Of a stretch of 64,000 nucleotides of DNA, positions 17,267 through 24,172 are shown in pieces. The notes under the pieces were generated by a model, which saw only the letters and a program-made list of their open reading frames with translations, was not told the origin of the DNA and made no database searches. Source of the DNA: Nitrospira sp. (GTDB lineage Bacteria > Nitrospirota > Nitrospiria > Nitrospirales > Nitrospiraceae); NCBI GenBank assembly GCA_005116835.1, contig SWDM01000014.1:177536-241535 (forward strand). Reading direction: 5' to 3'. Both the position numbers and the translations under genes were made by a program. Positions within the stretch are counted from its first letter, which is position 1. Each line of letters starts with the position of its first letter.

Positions 17267-17356
17267 CTCCACAGTGACGTCAAGACAACGATGATGTATA
17301 TTCATGTCCTCAATCGCGGCACTGGGGGCGTTTGTAGTCCGGTAGATGGACTTTAA
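17267..17356 (+). pseudogene. intI: C-terminal remnant of an integron integrase
   Basis: About 29 codons ending in TAA read Leu-His-Ser-Asp-Val-Lys-Thr-Thr-Met-Met-Tyr-Ile-His-Val-Leu, then Gly-Gly-Val-Cys-Ser-Pro-Val-Asp. This matches the last conserved block of IntI tyrosine recombinases, including the catalytic Tyr region (His-Ser-Asp-x-x-Thr-Thr-x-x-Tyr-x-His-Val) and the terminal Gly-Val-x-Ser-Pro-(L/V)-Asp. Everything upstream is replaced by P1 repeats, so the gene is dead. It faces the same way as the cassettes, unlike class 1 integrons, where intI is divergent. Confidence 0.8.
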
Positions 17357-17407
17357 CCCCCCATACGGAGGTGCTGTTATGCGGATCCGCATAAGCATTG
17401 TTAGGAC
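17357..17407 (+). other. attI-like integration site
   Basis: Between the integrase stop and the first cassette lies an 18-bp perfect palindrome, TTATGCGGATCCGCATAA (17377-17394). It is followed by CATTG and the core G/TTAGGAC, with the crossover expected between 17400 and 17401. The cassette's own attC begins with GTCCTAAC, the exact complement of this core, supporting the site assignment. Confidence 0.7.
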
Positions 17408-18025
17408 TTTGCCTCACCGAAATAACATCCTCATGTTCTTAGTCACCCAGGAGTGCATATGAAGAAACTTTTCTCTATTCTCTTCATTGTCGTCATTACC
17501 GCAGCGACCACATTACCGGTTCAAGCGAAGGACACCAGGACCTGTACGCAGATAAGTGCACAGGAAATTGCTGCCTTATTTGACCGTTGGAACGCTTCGC
17601 TGGCAACCTTAGACCCCGATAAAATGGCGGCTCTCTATACGCCGGAGGCAGTGCTGCTGCCGACGCTATCGAACAAACCGCGTACCAATCATGAGGAAAT
17701 CCGCGATTACTTCGTGCATTTCCTCGAAAGGAAACCGCAGGGCACAATTGACTTCCGTATCATCAAGATCGGTTGCGATAGCGCTTCTGATACTGGTCTA
17801 TATACCTTCACGCTGCACGACACAAAGGGCAAGGCCAAAAAAGTGTCAGCCCGATATTCCTATGTTTACGAATACCTGGACGGTCAGTGGCTGATCGAGC
17901 ATCACCATTCTTCAGCGATGCCCGAACCGGTCAGGGTGAAATGAGATCCGTCGTTTAGTAGAAAATAAAAAAGTCCTAACAAAGCACTGCAGCCGACTGC
18001 TTCCAGCAGCGGCTGAGCGCCAGCG
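17401..18025 (+). mobile_element. Integron gene cassette 1 (SnoaL-like protein)
   Basis: The cassette runs from TTAGGAC (17401) to the G of the attC right core (18025). It holds a single gene and a 59-base attC. The left core of its attC, GTCCTAAC, is the exact complement of GTTAGGAC, the sequence formed when the cassette is circular. This is the defining feature of a true cassette and is seen directly in the sequence. Confidence 0.85.
17459..17944 (+). CDS. Exported SnoaL/DUF4440-like protein (SgcJ/EcaC type)
   Basis: A 161-residue protein. A signal peptide (ending Val-Gln-Ala) precedes a cystatin-like alpha+beta barrel of about 125 residues of the NTF2/SnoaL superfamily. Typical features are Ala-Leu-Phe-Asp-Arg-Trp-Asn, Ala-Leu-Tyr-Thr-Pro-Glu-Ala-Val-Leu-Leu-Pro, a middle Ile-Arg-Asp-Tyr-Phe and a final Trp-Leu-Ile-Glu-His-His-His-Ser-Ser. 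Members often bind small molecules or dimerise; no specific substrate can be named. The ATG has a CCAGGAG site. It is the only gene of cassette 1, sits about 58 bases from the crossover point, and lacks an obvious promoter, as is usual for cassette genes. Confidence 0.8.
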   Translation: MKKLFSILFIVVITAATTLPVQAKDTRTCTQISAQEIAALFDRWNASLATLDPDKMAALYTPEAVLLPTLSNKPRTNHEEIRDYFVHFLERKPQGTIDFRIIKIGCDSASDTGLYTFTLHDTKGKAKKVSARYSYVYEYLDGQWLIEHHHSSAMPEPVRVK

Positions 18026-18031
18026 TTATGC
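17973..18031 (+). other. attC site 1 (59-base element)
   Basis: Exactly 59 bases from GTCCTAAC to GTTATGC. The inner part folds as CAGCCgaCTGCT-TCC-AGCAGcGGCTG, a hairpin with the asymmetric bulge typical of attC bottom-strand recognition. The right core GTTATGC marks the start of cassette 2. Confidence 0.85.
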
Positions 18032-18048
18032 CGCAACATTGAGCCTGG

Positions 18049-18078
18049 TTGACATACTATATTTAGTATAGTCATAAT
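18049..18078 (+). promoter_or_regulatory. Promoter and operator of the HigBA cassette
   Basis: TTGACA (18049-18054), an 18-base spacer and CATAAT (18073-18078). The spacer contains the inverted repeat ATACTATATTTAGTAT (18054-18069), well placed to be the antitoxin operator. Transcription would start within a few bases of the toxin ATG at 18084, so the message is probably leaderless. Confidence 0.75.
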
Positions 18079-18083
18079 ATAGC

Positions 18084-18365
18084 ATGTGGCGCATCGAAGA
18101 ACACCGGCGGGTGGATAAACAGGCTGTGGCGGTTCCGAAGGATATCCTCAAGCGATATGAAAAATGGAAAGACATCGCGGAAATATCAGGCCCGCCTGGA
18201 CTCCGTCTGATCAGGGGGTTTCGTGATGAAGCCCTTTCAGGCGAGTGGCGAGGTTACCGATCTTGCCGGCTCGGACTTCAGTGGCGCGTTATCTACCGTG
18301 TGGTTGCCAAAAAATTGCTTTTCCAGGTCGCATCGATAACCGCACATGACTATAGGAGGCCATAA
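18084..18365 (+). CDS. higB: RelE/HigB-type mRNA interferase toxin
   Basis: A 93-residue protein of the RelE superfamily. A basic, compact sequence has Pro-Lys-Asp-Ile-Leu-Lys-Arg-Tyr-Glu-Lys-Trp near the N-terminus. The core strand pattern is Gly-x-Arg-Ser-Cys-Arg-Leu, then Trp-Arg-Val-Ile-Tyr-Arg-Val, then a late His-Asp-Tyr-Arg. HigB toxins cleave ribosome-bound mRNA. The toxin precedes the antitoxin, the HigBA order, and its TAA is directly followed by the antitoxin ATG. No ribosome site is visible before this ATG, which fits the leaderless transcript predicted from the promoter position. Confidence 0.85.
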   Translation: MWRIEEHRRVDKQAVAVPKDILKRYEKWKDIAEISGPPGLRLIRGFRDEALSGEWRGYRSCRLGLQWRVIYRVVAKKLLFQVASITAHDYRRP

Positions 18366-18623
18366 ATGAAAGAGTACCGTTCCGCCAAAAAGCATGTCGG
18401 GGTTTCGGTCGGCGAGTCCGTGCGCATTCTTCGTGAGCTTCAGGAGTTGAGCCAAAGCCAGCTGGCCCGTCTTACCGGGATTCCCCAAGCCACTATTTCG
18501 GCCATTGAGAATGACCGAGTCCGTCTGGGTGTCGAGCGTGCCAAGGTTTTCGCCCGGGCACTCAAGTGCCATCCCGGCGTGTTGGTTTTCCCCGGCTGGC
18601 AACTGCCCAACAAGGCGGCATAA
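18366..18623 (+). CDS. higA: HigA-type XRE antitoxin
   Basis: An 85-residue protein with a helix-turn-helix of the XRE/Cro family (about residues 20-75). Gln-Glu-Leu-Ser-Gln-Ser-Gln-Leu-Ala-Arg-Leu-Thr-Gly is followed by Pro-Gln-Ala-Thr-Ile-Ser-Ala-Ile-Glu-Asn-Asp. It should bind HigB and repress the promoter at 18049. A GGAGG site lies within the end of the toxin gene. Its stop codon TAA is embedded in the left core of attC2 (GCGGCATAAC), a compact fit of gene and recombination site. Confidence 0.88.
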   Translation: MKEYRSAKKHVGVSVGESVRILRELQELSQSQLARLTGIPQATISAIENDRVRLGVERAKVFARALKCHPGVLVFPGWQLPNKAA

Positions 18624-18690
18624 CACGTCGTTCCACTGAGAGCTCGGTCCCGCTGGCGCGAACCCCTGTCTGGTGAACTCTACGTTAGTT
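18618..18690 (+). other. attC site 2
   Basis: From GCATAAC to GTTAGTT, 73 bases. Outer pairing GTTATGCCGC/GCGGCATAAC is formed with the cassette start. Inner segments ACGT and GTTC-CAC pair with GTG-AAC and ACGT. The right core GTTAGTT deviates slightly from GTTRRRY. Confidence 0.75.
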
Positions 18691-18957
18691 GTCATGGGTC
18701 ATATTGTCGGCAAGACTTGACGATGCTTGCATGCACATCCTGTGGGGAAAGAACTGACCGGTTTACGTGTCACATGTTTCCGCCCTGCAGTCCGTAAGCG
18801 ATCGTTCATGCCGAATCCGAGAGGGGTTTTCGCCTTCTGGAGCGACTCACAGAAACGTACACAACCATCGGAACTGGTAGCGTTGGCTCTAGATTCGGAG
18901 CGATGTGGGCTAGGACTTCCATGGTTGGCATGAGCGACATATCAGGCGGCAGACCCA
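18691..18957. other. Spacer after the cassette array, no gene seen
   Basis: If a third cassette began at TTAGTTG, its attC should begin with the complement CAACTAAC; none is present before the P2 element at 18958. The array therefore ends here or the third cassette is truncated. No convincing coding sequence was found. Confidence 0.5.
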
Positions 18958-19084
18958 CAGGATGCTCAAAAAGTTCGTCCAGCAAGGCCGCAGCCGATGA
19001 AAGCACCGGAGGCGTAGCCTCTGGGCTACGTTGAGGATGCTTTCGAGGAGAGAACGCCGATGGCGGACTTTTTCAGCGTCCTGC
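18958..19084. repeat. Palindromic element P2, copy 3
   Basis: Arms CAGGATGCTCAAAAAGT and the complementary ACTTTTTCAGCGTCCTG. The central hairpin is TAGCCTCTGGGCTA and the GCGTTCTC block is present in inverted orientation. It ends five bases from the stop codon of the kinase-like gene. Confidence 0.85.
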
Positions 19085-19089
19085 GAATA

Positions 19090-20901
19090 TTAGGCTGGGC
19101 GGCGTGCGGGAGGCCGTCGGCGGCCGCGTCCGCGATAGGACGGGCCATGGCTGAGGCCTGGGAGGCGGATGGTGACGGTGGTGCCTTCACCTGGCGCGCT
19201 GCCGATGGCGATTGAGCCGCCATGTTCTTCGACGATCTTCTTGACCGTGGCGAGCCCCAGGCCGATGCCGGCCTGCTTTGTGGTGAAAAACGGTTCAAAG
19301 ACCTTGTCGACGATTTCTGCAGGAATAGGCACTCCGTCGTTCTTGATGAGGATGTGATCTTCCACACCTCGTCCCGCGCGGTGCTGGGTGACTTGAATAT
19401 GCAGATGCCCGCCTGGGTTCATCGCTTCCCGCGCATTCTTGAAAATACTGAGAAAGACTTGCTGGAGCTTGCCTTCGTCGCCGCGGACCGGCGCGATCAT
19501 CGTCGCGTAGTCCTTGGTCACCTGTATTCTGGTGACTTCGAGGTCAGTTGCTATCACCGTGAGCGCGCTCTCGATCACTTCGGGGATGCGGAGGAGTCGT
19601 CGGGTGAGTTCAAGCGGTTTCGCGAAGTCCAAAATTTCATTCAAGATGGCTTCGATACGGATCAAATCGCGCATCGCGTTCTCGACGCGTGTCTGTGGGT
19701 CGAAGTCGAGGATCCCTTCACCCGTGACTTCTTCCAATTGGGCGCGGATCGAGGCGAGAGGCTCACGGACTTCTGTAGCCAGGAACATACTGAACTCGCC
19801 GATGGCGGCCTGTCGCTCTTGTTTTCTGATTATGGGCTCCGAGGGGCCCGGAGCTGAGGTTCCTCCTGCTGGTCCGGTGGCCGGGGTTTGGCTGGTCGGC
19901 GCCGGAGCCGGGGCTTGGAGAATCTCCGCGATCTTCACAATCGTCGGCTCAAGCGTGCGGGCATCTGTCTGCTGGTAGCGGTCGGCTTCTTTCGAGGCCA
20001 GGGTAATCGTTCCGCCTACTTGTCCTCGGACGAAGAACGGCACGACGAGCGAGGAGAGCAGCCGGTCCTTGAAGAGATATTTATGATCGAGGAACCGTCC
20101 CTGAGTAGAAGCGAGATCATGATCCACACGCGGCTTCCGATGGCGGACCGCCCATCCGGAGGCTGAGCTGTCGAGTGTGAGACGGTGGCCCGGCTTGAGA
20201 TCTTTCTTTCCGTCCTTCTGTTCGCTCTTGAGATCGCCGGCCAGTCCCAGAACTTCGACATTGCCCGCGAGCGGATCGTAGCGGCAGGCCCAGATACGGT
20301 CGTAGGCGACGTATTGATTGGCGTCCGTCAATGCGGCAATGATCTTGTCTTGGAGTTCCGGTGTGAGCAGCGACGCAGGAGCCGTGAACAGCTCTGCCGG
20401 AGAAGGGGTCGGGGGAATGGGCTCATGGGCGACAAACGGCCGGCTGAGCAGGACATTCATATCGAAGAGGCCTTCGCGATCCAGCGCTTTGGTGATCTCG
20501 TCGCTGGCCTGTTCGATCAAGCCCTTCTCTTTTTTCGCAAAGGTGGCGCTTTCTTTTCGTCCGATGACGAGGAAACCGTACGTCCTGGTTCGATGCTGGA
20601 GGGAGACTCCAAGCAGCGACTTTGTGCCCGGCGTAATCAAGCGAAGGCGAATGGTGCGTCCGCCCTCCTGATCGTTCGTTGGGGACAAGGTCGAGATGGA
20701 GGGGGCCGACAGAGTTCTGAGAATGGCCTGAACGTCCCGTGGGGTGAAGCCTCGTGCGGCATGTCCGACGAGCGGGCCTTGGTCGCGGTGGAACAAGGCG
20801 GTGAGCGCGGCGTCGACCGGTAACTCGTTGAGGACGGATGTCAGGGTCCGCTGGAGATGCGTTTCAGGGATTGGTTTGCTTTGTGGATCTGCGGGTGTCA
20901 T
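19090..20901 (-). CDS. Histidine-kinase-like protein lacking the phospho-accepting His
   Basis: A 603-residue cytoplasmic protein with two GAF-like regions (about 10-150 and 175-330), a Pro/Ala-rich linker (about 330-355), an H-box/dimerisation helix region (about 365-430) and a HATPase_c domain (about 465-585). In the H-box the expected His-Glu-(I/V)-Arg-(N/x)-Pro reads Thr376-Glu-Val-Arg-Glu-Pro; the Thr codon ACA was checked in the DNA. The N-box Asn is kept (Lys-Asn-Ala-Arg-Glu-Ala-Met). The G1 box, normally Asp-x-Gly-x-Gly, reads Asn521-Asp-Gly-Val-Pro. The G2 box Gly-Ile-Gly-Leu-Gly-Leu is intact. No membrane helix and no response regulator beside it. It may bind nucleotide without autophosphorylating, a scaffold or sensor role rather than a kinase. 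Confidence 0.85.
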   Translation of the reverse strand: MTPADPQSKPIPETHLQRTLTSVLNELPVDAALTALFHRDQGPLVGHAARGFTPRDVQAILRTLSAPSISTLSPTNDQEGGRTIRLRLITPGTKSLLGVSLQHRTRTYGFLVIGRKESATFAKKEKGLIEQASDEITKALDREGLFDMNVLLSRPFVAHEPIPPTPSPAELFTAPASLLTPELQDKIIAALTDANQYVAYDRIWACRYDPLAGNVEVLGLAGDLKSEQKDGKKDLKPGHRLTLDSSASGWAVRHRKPRVDHDLASTQGRFLDHKYLFKDRLLSSLVVPFFVRGQVGGTITLASKEADRYQQTDARTLEPTIVKIAEILQAPAPAPTSQTPATGPAGGTSAPGPSEPIIRKQERQAAIGEFSMFLATEVREPLASIRAQLEEVTGEGILDFDPQTRVENAMRDLIRIEAILNEILDFAKPLELTRRLLRIPEVIESALTVIATDLEVTRIQVTKDYATMIAPVRGDEGKLQQVFLSIFKNAREAMNPGGHLHIQVTQHRAGRGVEDHILIKNDGVPIPAEIVDKVFEPFFTTKQAGIGLGLATVKKIVEEHGGSIAIGSAPGEGTTVTIRLPGLSHGPSYRGRGRRRPPARRPA

Positions 20902-20956
20902 TCGTGCGTTAAGGCCTTAGGATCGCGCATTGTAACAACGCAGAGGGAGCAATTCA

Positions 20957-21072
20957 ATGAACATCTGGTTCATTTGGTTGGTCTGGTTTGTTTTGTTTAT
21001 TTGGTTGGTTTGGTTCTTCTGATGAGTTTCGTTCAACCAAACAAACGAGACAAACCAAATAAACCAAATAAC
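20957..21072. repeat. Word-repeat hairpin (GGTTTGTTT type)
   Basis: The left arm contains TTTGGTTGGTCTGGTTTG and TTTGTTTATTTGGTTGG. The right arm contains CCAAACAAACGAGACAAACC and AAATAAACCAAATAACG. It is almost self-complementary and shares its TTTCGTTCAACCAAAC turn with the hairpin at 3729-3836. Confidence 0.8.
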
Positions 21073-21081
21073 GGTCTTATA

Positions 21082-21540
21082 TTATTGATCGGGATTGATA
21101 ATTTTGGGAGGGCGTTGGGGGAACGAAGGAGGTTCCGTTGAGCGATGACTGGAGGTCCATGCGTTGAGGATCATGGTGACCAGGCTGATGACCACTGCGC
21201 CACCGACTGCTGGCCAGAACCCTGTGACCGAGAATCCACTGACCAGGTACGCGGTCAGTTCCAGGAGGACCGCATTGACCACGATGAGAAACAGGCCCAA
21301 GGAGAGAACGATCAAGGGAAGAGTCAGCACGAAGAGAATGGGCCGGACCAGTAGGTTCAGAAACGTGAGCACCAAGACGGCGGCGAGCCCGGCAAGGAAC
21401 GAGTCGATCTCGAGGCCTGGCACGATCATGACCGCCAGAAATACCGCGATGCCCGTAATCAGGATACGAGTGATGGCCGCGCGAAACCCTCCGCCTAAGA
21501 AGTGGTGGTTCAGCTCACGTGTGACGTGAGGCGTCGGCAT
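21082..21540 (-). CDS. Four-helix membrane protein of the YvlD/phage-holin IV family
   Basis: A 152-residue protein with four hydrophobic segments (about residues 22-42, 46-62, 66-90 and 105-127). The family pattern Leu-x-Phe-Leu-Asn-Leu-Leu-Val-Arg-Pro-Ile-Leu follows the second helix. This family (pfam04020) is named for similarity to mycobacterial holins but is chromosomal and of unknown role, perhaps linked to envelope stress. No phage gene is nearby. The hydrophilic tail is Pro- and Ser-rich. It lies ten bases from the next gene's stop and is probably cotranscribed. Confidence 0.8.
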   Translation of the reverse strand: MPTPHVTRELNHHFLGGGFRAAITRILITGIAVFLAVMIVPGLEIDSFLAGLAAVLVLTFLNLLVRPILFVLTLPLIVLSLGLFLIVVNAVLLELTAYLVSGFSVTGFWPAVGGAVVISLVTMILNAWTSSHRSTEPPSFPQRPPKIINPDQ

Positions 21541-21549
21541 CGATTCCCC

Positions 21550-21945
21550 CTACTGCGTCGGCTCCGGCTGCTGTGCCGGCTCTGGCTGCACGGGGGCCGG
21601 TTGAGTAAGTGTCTGGTGAATCGGGGCGGGTGCGCCGCGCCTTGCCGAAGAGAAATGGATGTTGGTGGCGAGCAATACCTTCTCTTTCTCTTCCTTCGAG
21701 GCCTTGATGACGACACGATCGCCCACCTCGGGCATGTTCATCCCTTTCGAACCGCTCTCGTCCTTGTAGCGGGTTTTATTATCGACCCGCACGATCACCG
21801 ACTGGCCCTTGGTGGTTTTGATTTCGACATGGGTCTTGTCAATGGCCATGATCGTACCGAGCACATGTTGATCGGCGCTTTGGGCGAATCCTGGCGTCAA
21901 CATGCAGAGAAAGGCGAGAGTGAAAAGCAGACGGATCCACATCAT
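21550..21945 (-). CDS. Small exported protein, DUF5666-like
   Basis: About 131 residues. A signal peptide (ending Phe-Ala-Gln-Ser-Ala) is followed by a small beta-barrel-like segment with Val-Leu-Gly-Thr-Ile-Met-Ala-Ile-Asp and Val-Gly-Asp-Arg-Val-Val-Ile, the alternating pattern seen in DUF5666 and OB-like proteins. A Pro/Gln-rich tail with Gln-Pro-Glu-Pro repeats closes it. Function unknown. A TTG two codons earlier is also open, but the ATG at 21945 is better spaced from a GGAAGAGG site. It is followed by the four-helix membrane protein gene. Confidence 0.7.
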   Translation of the reverse strand: MMWIRLLFTLAFLCMLTPGFAQSADQHVLGTIMAIDKTHVEIKTTKGQSVIVRVDNKTRYKDESGSKGMNMPEVGDRVVIKASKEEKEKVLLATNIHFSSARRGAPAPIHQTLTQPAPVQPEPAQQPEPTQ

Positions 21946-22088
21946 TATCAATCCTCTTCCCTCTATCGGTCATTCAGCGATGAAGGCACAACAATCCTGG
22001 GGCCAACCCTGGAGATGAAGACGATCGGTTATGTTCCCTGGGCGGCATGCAACCACTATACAAAGTCCTGTGTCTGATTACCACCGAG

Positions 22089-22898
22089 CTATCTTGAGGT
22101 TGAGTCCGCGCGCGGCCCAATTAGGCGAAGGATCAGGAGCGCCATGACCGGGAGATGCATCAGCAGTCCGCTCATGCCCATGAAGGATTCGCCGATCCAA
22201 AAGGTGACACTCAGATTAAAAGCCAGCACGCCATAGTAGAGGCCGACACCTAACAGAAGCTGAGGTGTAATCGACTGAGTCAGCGAGAGTGCGGGAAGTC
22301 GGCGGTCGAGTGGAAAGTAGAGCGCGAGGGAGATGAGTCCAACCACCGCCCAGCCAACATAGTTGGCGAATGGGACGCCAAAGTGAAGGCCAGGGTCGGG
22401 GTAGTAGTAGATTTTCCCCAGAAACCAGCGGTCGCCCCGGAGAGCCACAGGGTCAATGACCATATCGATGAAGGCGAACAAAAAAGCGCTGAGCAGAAAC
22501 ACCGGCCAACCAGTCCGTGTTCCTACGGCAAGCTGCAGTGGTTTGAAGATTGAGCGAGTCGAGGGAGGGGACTGCCCGATTGGAAGAAGCAGACAGAGCG
22601 CAACACAGTAAGCGGCGTAGAGGAGAAAACTGAACGAAATCGAGTCCATGAACGGGACGTCGGAGAAATAGAGTTCCTGGCCCACAGTTGAACCATTGTA
22701 GTGGTACCAGCCGAAGGGAATGCCGGTGCGGGTAGAGGAATATTCACAGACGAAGGCCGTGGCCCAGCTAATCAGCCAGAACCGCCAAGTTCTCGGCCAG
22801 CCGATCAGCATGATTGCGGCAAACAAGAAGGCAGCCAGAAAGGCAAAGACGTAGGGGCGGAATACGATCGTTTTCAGGAATAGCGTGAAGATATCCAT
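22089..22898 (-). CDS. Carotenoid biosynthesis membrane protein (pfam04240, CruF-like)
   Basis: A 269-residue protein with seven or eight hydrophobic segments. The family signature is visible: Glu-Tyr-Ser-Ser-Thr-Arg-Thr-Gly-Ile-Pro-Phe-Gly-Trp-Tyr-His-Tyr (about residues 53-68), and later Met-Val-Ile-Asp-Pro-Val-Ala with Gly-Val-Pro-Phe-Ala-Asn-Tyr. CruF-type members hydrate carotenoid end groups, and other members act elsewhere in carotenoid synthesis, so the exact reaction is uncertain. It lies downstream of hpnA and ispA on the same strand, an isoprenoid block. A TTG codon before the ATG is also open. Confidence 0.85.
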   Translation of the reverse strand: MDIFTLFLKTIVFRPYVFAFLAAFLFAAIMLIGWPRTWRFWLISWATAFVCEYSSTRTGIPFGWYHYNGSTVGQELYFSDVPFMDSISFSFLLYAAYCVALCLLLPIGQSPPSTRSIFKPLQLAVGTRTGWPVFLLSAFLFAFIDMVIDPVALRGDRWFLGKIYYYPDPGLHFGVPFANYVGWAVVGLISLALYFPLDRRLPALSLTQSITPQLLLGVGLYYGVLAFNLSVTFWIGESFMGMSGLLMHLPVMALLILRLIGPRADSTSR

Positions 22899-22901
22899 CA
22901 A

Positions 22902-23058
22902 TGAGGAATGTGAAATGAGGAATTAGAAATGGTAGGCGTCCAGTCAGAGGGTCTAAGACTAGAATTCATCGTTGCGCACCATGACGCCAGGCGAAAATTC
23001 ATACAGAAACGGCTCCCGGAATTTGAATTCCACATTTCTCATTCCACATTCCTAATTC
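22902..23058. repeat. Word-repeat inverted pair (GAGGAATG type)
   Basis: GAGGAATGTGAAATGAGGAA at the left (22902-22925) faces TTCCACATTTCTCATTCC and ACATTCC at the right (23027-23052), separated by about 100 bases. It lies between hpnA and the carotenoid gene, inside a probable operon. Confidence 0.65.
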
Positions 23059-23060
23059 GT

Positions 23061-24044
23061 CTATGCGTAGCCGTGATCCCGGAACCAGCGCACTGCCTTC
23101 TCCAGCGCGACCTCCGGAGGTGTCTGAGGAATGCCGAGTTCTCGGATCGCCTTGCTGCAGTCGTAGTGCATCTTATATTTCGCCATCTTCACCCCCTCCA
23201 GCGGTATACGAGGGGACTGGCCTGTGAGGTTGGCGATCCATAGGTTGACGTAGGCCAGGGGAAGAATCGCCAGTCGGGGCAACTTCATCGAGGGCGCCTT
23301 GATTCCAGTCAGGCGGCTCAAAATCTCAAACACCTCTCGCAGCATCAAATTCTTGTTGCCCAGAATGTAGCGCTCGCCGATCCGCCCCTTCTCCATCGCG
23401 AGTAGATGGCCGGCTGCCACGTCATCGACATCCACGATATTCATCCCGGTTTCAATATAGGCCGGCATGCGGCCTTTCATGAAATCCACGATGACCTGTC
23501 CCGTTGGGGTCGGCTTTACGTCGCCTGCGCCGACCGGGGCGCTTGGATTCACGATGACGACCGGCAGCCCCGCCTTTGCAAGCGTGATAACCTCTTGCTC
23601 CGCCAGGTACTTCGACCGTTTGTAGTGGCCGGCCATCTGCTCGAGCGAGACCGGCGTTTCTTCCGTGCCGAGCCCTCCACCTGGCGGAAGGCCGATGGCG
23701 CCGATGGTGCTGCAGTAAACAATCCGTTCGATCCCGACGTCGCGCGCCGCTTCCAGCAGATTCTTGGTGCCGGTGACATTGATGTCGTAAAAAATCGAGG
23801 GATCCTTGGCCCAGAGCGCATAGTGCGCCGCCACATGGTAGAGCTGCCGGCAGCCAAGGAGAGATTTTCGTAACGAGGCCTGATCTCGCAGATCGCCCTC
23901 GACTCGCTCAACGGGCAAGCCCTGGAGATTCTGGAGGTCGGCTCCGGCGCGAGCTAAAACGCGGACATTGATGCCACGATCGACCAGCGCACGGACCACC
24001 GCGCCGCCGACAAATCCGGTTGCGCCGGTGACGAGGACCTTCAT
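23061..24044 (-). CDS. hpnA: Hopanoid-associated sugar epimerase HpnA
   Basis: A 327-residue short-chain dehydrogenase/epimerase. A Rossmann nucleotide-binding motif at the start reads Gly7-Ala-Thr-Gly-Phe-Val-Gly. The catalytic set is Ser-Thr after Tyr-Cys (about residue 112) and Tyr-Lys-Arg-Ser-Lys (about 141-145, the Tyr-x3-Lys pair). Length and C-terminal sequence fit the HpnA group (TIGR03466), proposed to modify the sugar-derived side chain of bacteriohopanepolyols. Squalene-hopene cyclase and other hpn genes are not in the window. Its position after ispA supports an isoprenoid lipid role. Confidence 0.88.
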   Translation of the reverse strand: MKVLVTGATGFVGGAVVRALVDRGINVRVLARAGADLQNLQGLPVERVEGDLRDQASLRKSLLGCRQLYHVAAHYALWAKDPSIFYDINVTGTKNLLEAARDVGIERIVYCSTIGAIGLPPGGGLGTEETPVSLEQMAGHYKRSKYLAEQEVITLAKAGLPVVIVNPSAPVGAGDVKPTPTGQVIVDFMKGRMPAYIETGMNIVDVDDVAAGHLLAMEKGRIGERYILGNKNLMLREVFEILSRLTGIKAPSMKLPRLAILPLAYVNLWIANLTGQSPRIPLEGVKMAKYKMHYDCSKAIRELGIPQTPPEVALEKAVRWFRDHGYA

Positions 24045-24047
24045 GAG

Positions 24048-24172
24048 AAGTGCTGAGTTACGAGTGCTGAGTGCTGAGGGAGGAGGGTTAAGACATGGGT
24101 GCAGTCTGAGCCGCGTATTCGGAGATATTGTCTCGTGTTTGTCTCAGCACTCATGGCTCAGCACTCAGCACT
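24048..24172. repeat. Word-repeat hairpin (GTGCTGAG type)
   Basis: GTGCTGAGTTACGAGTGCTG at the left pairs with CAGCACTCATGGCTCAGCAC at the right. It fills most of the spacer between ispA and hpnA and reaches the ispA stop codon. It uses the same word as the hairpin at 1058. Confidence 0.75.

Larger units (their letters stand above)
18026..18684 (+). mobile_element. Integron gene cassette 2 (HigBA toxin-antitoxin)
   Basis: Begins TTATGCCGC at 18026 and ends at the G of the right core (18684). Its attC begins GCGGCATAAC, a perfect 10-base complement of GTTATGCCGC at the cassette start. It carries a promoter, a toxin and an antitoxin. Toxin-antitoxin cassettes are common in large chromosomal integrons, where they are thought to stabilise the array. 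Confidence 0.85.

Noticed and set aside
16891..17356. Small reading frames encoding recurring Met-Cys-Ser-Phe-Asp-Ala-Arg peptides, also at 25149, 54519 and 58022
   Set aside because: They are translations of the P1 palindrome core, recurring in different frames and strands.
21082..21540. Phage holin as evidence of a prophage
   Set aside because: The family name is historical; no other phage gene is present and the gene sits in a chromosomal operon.
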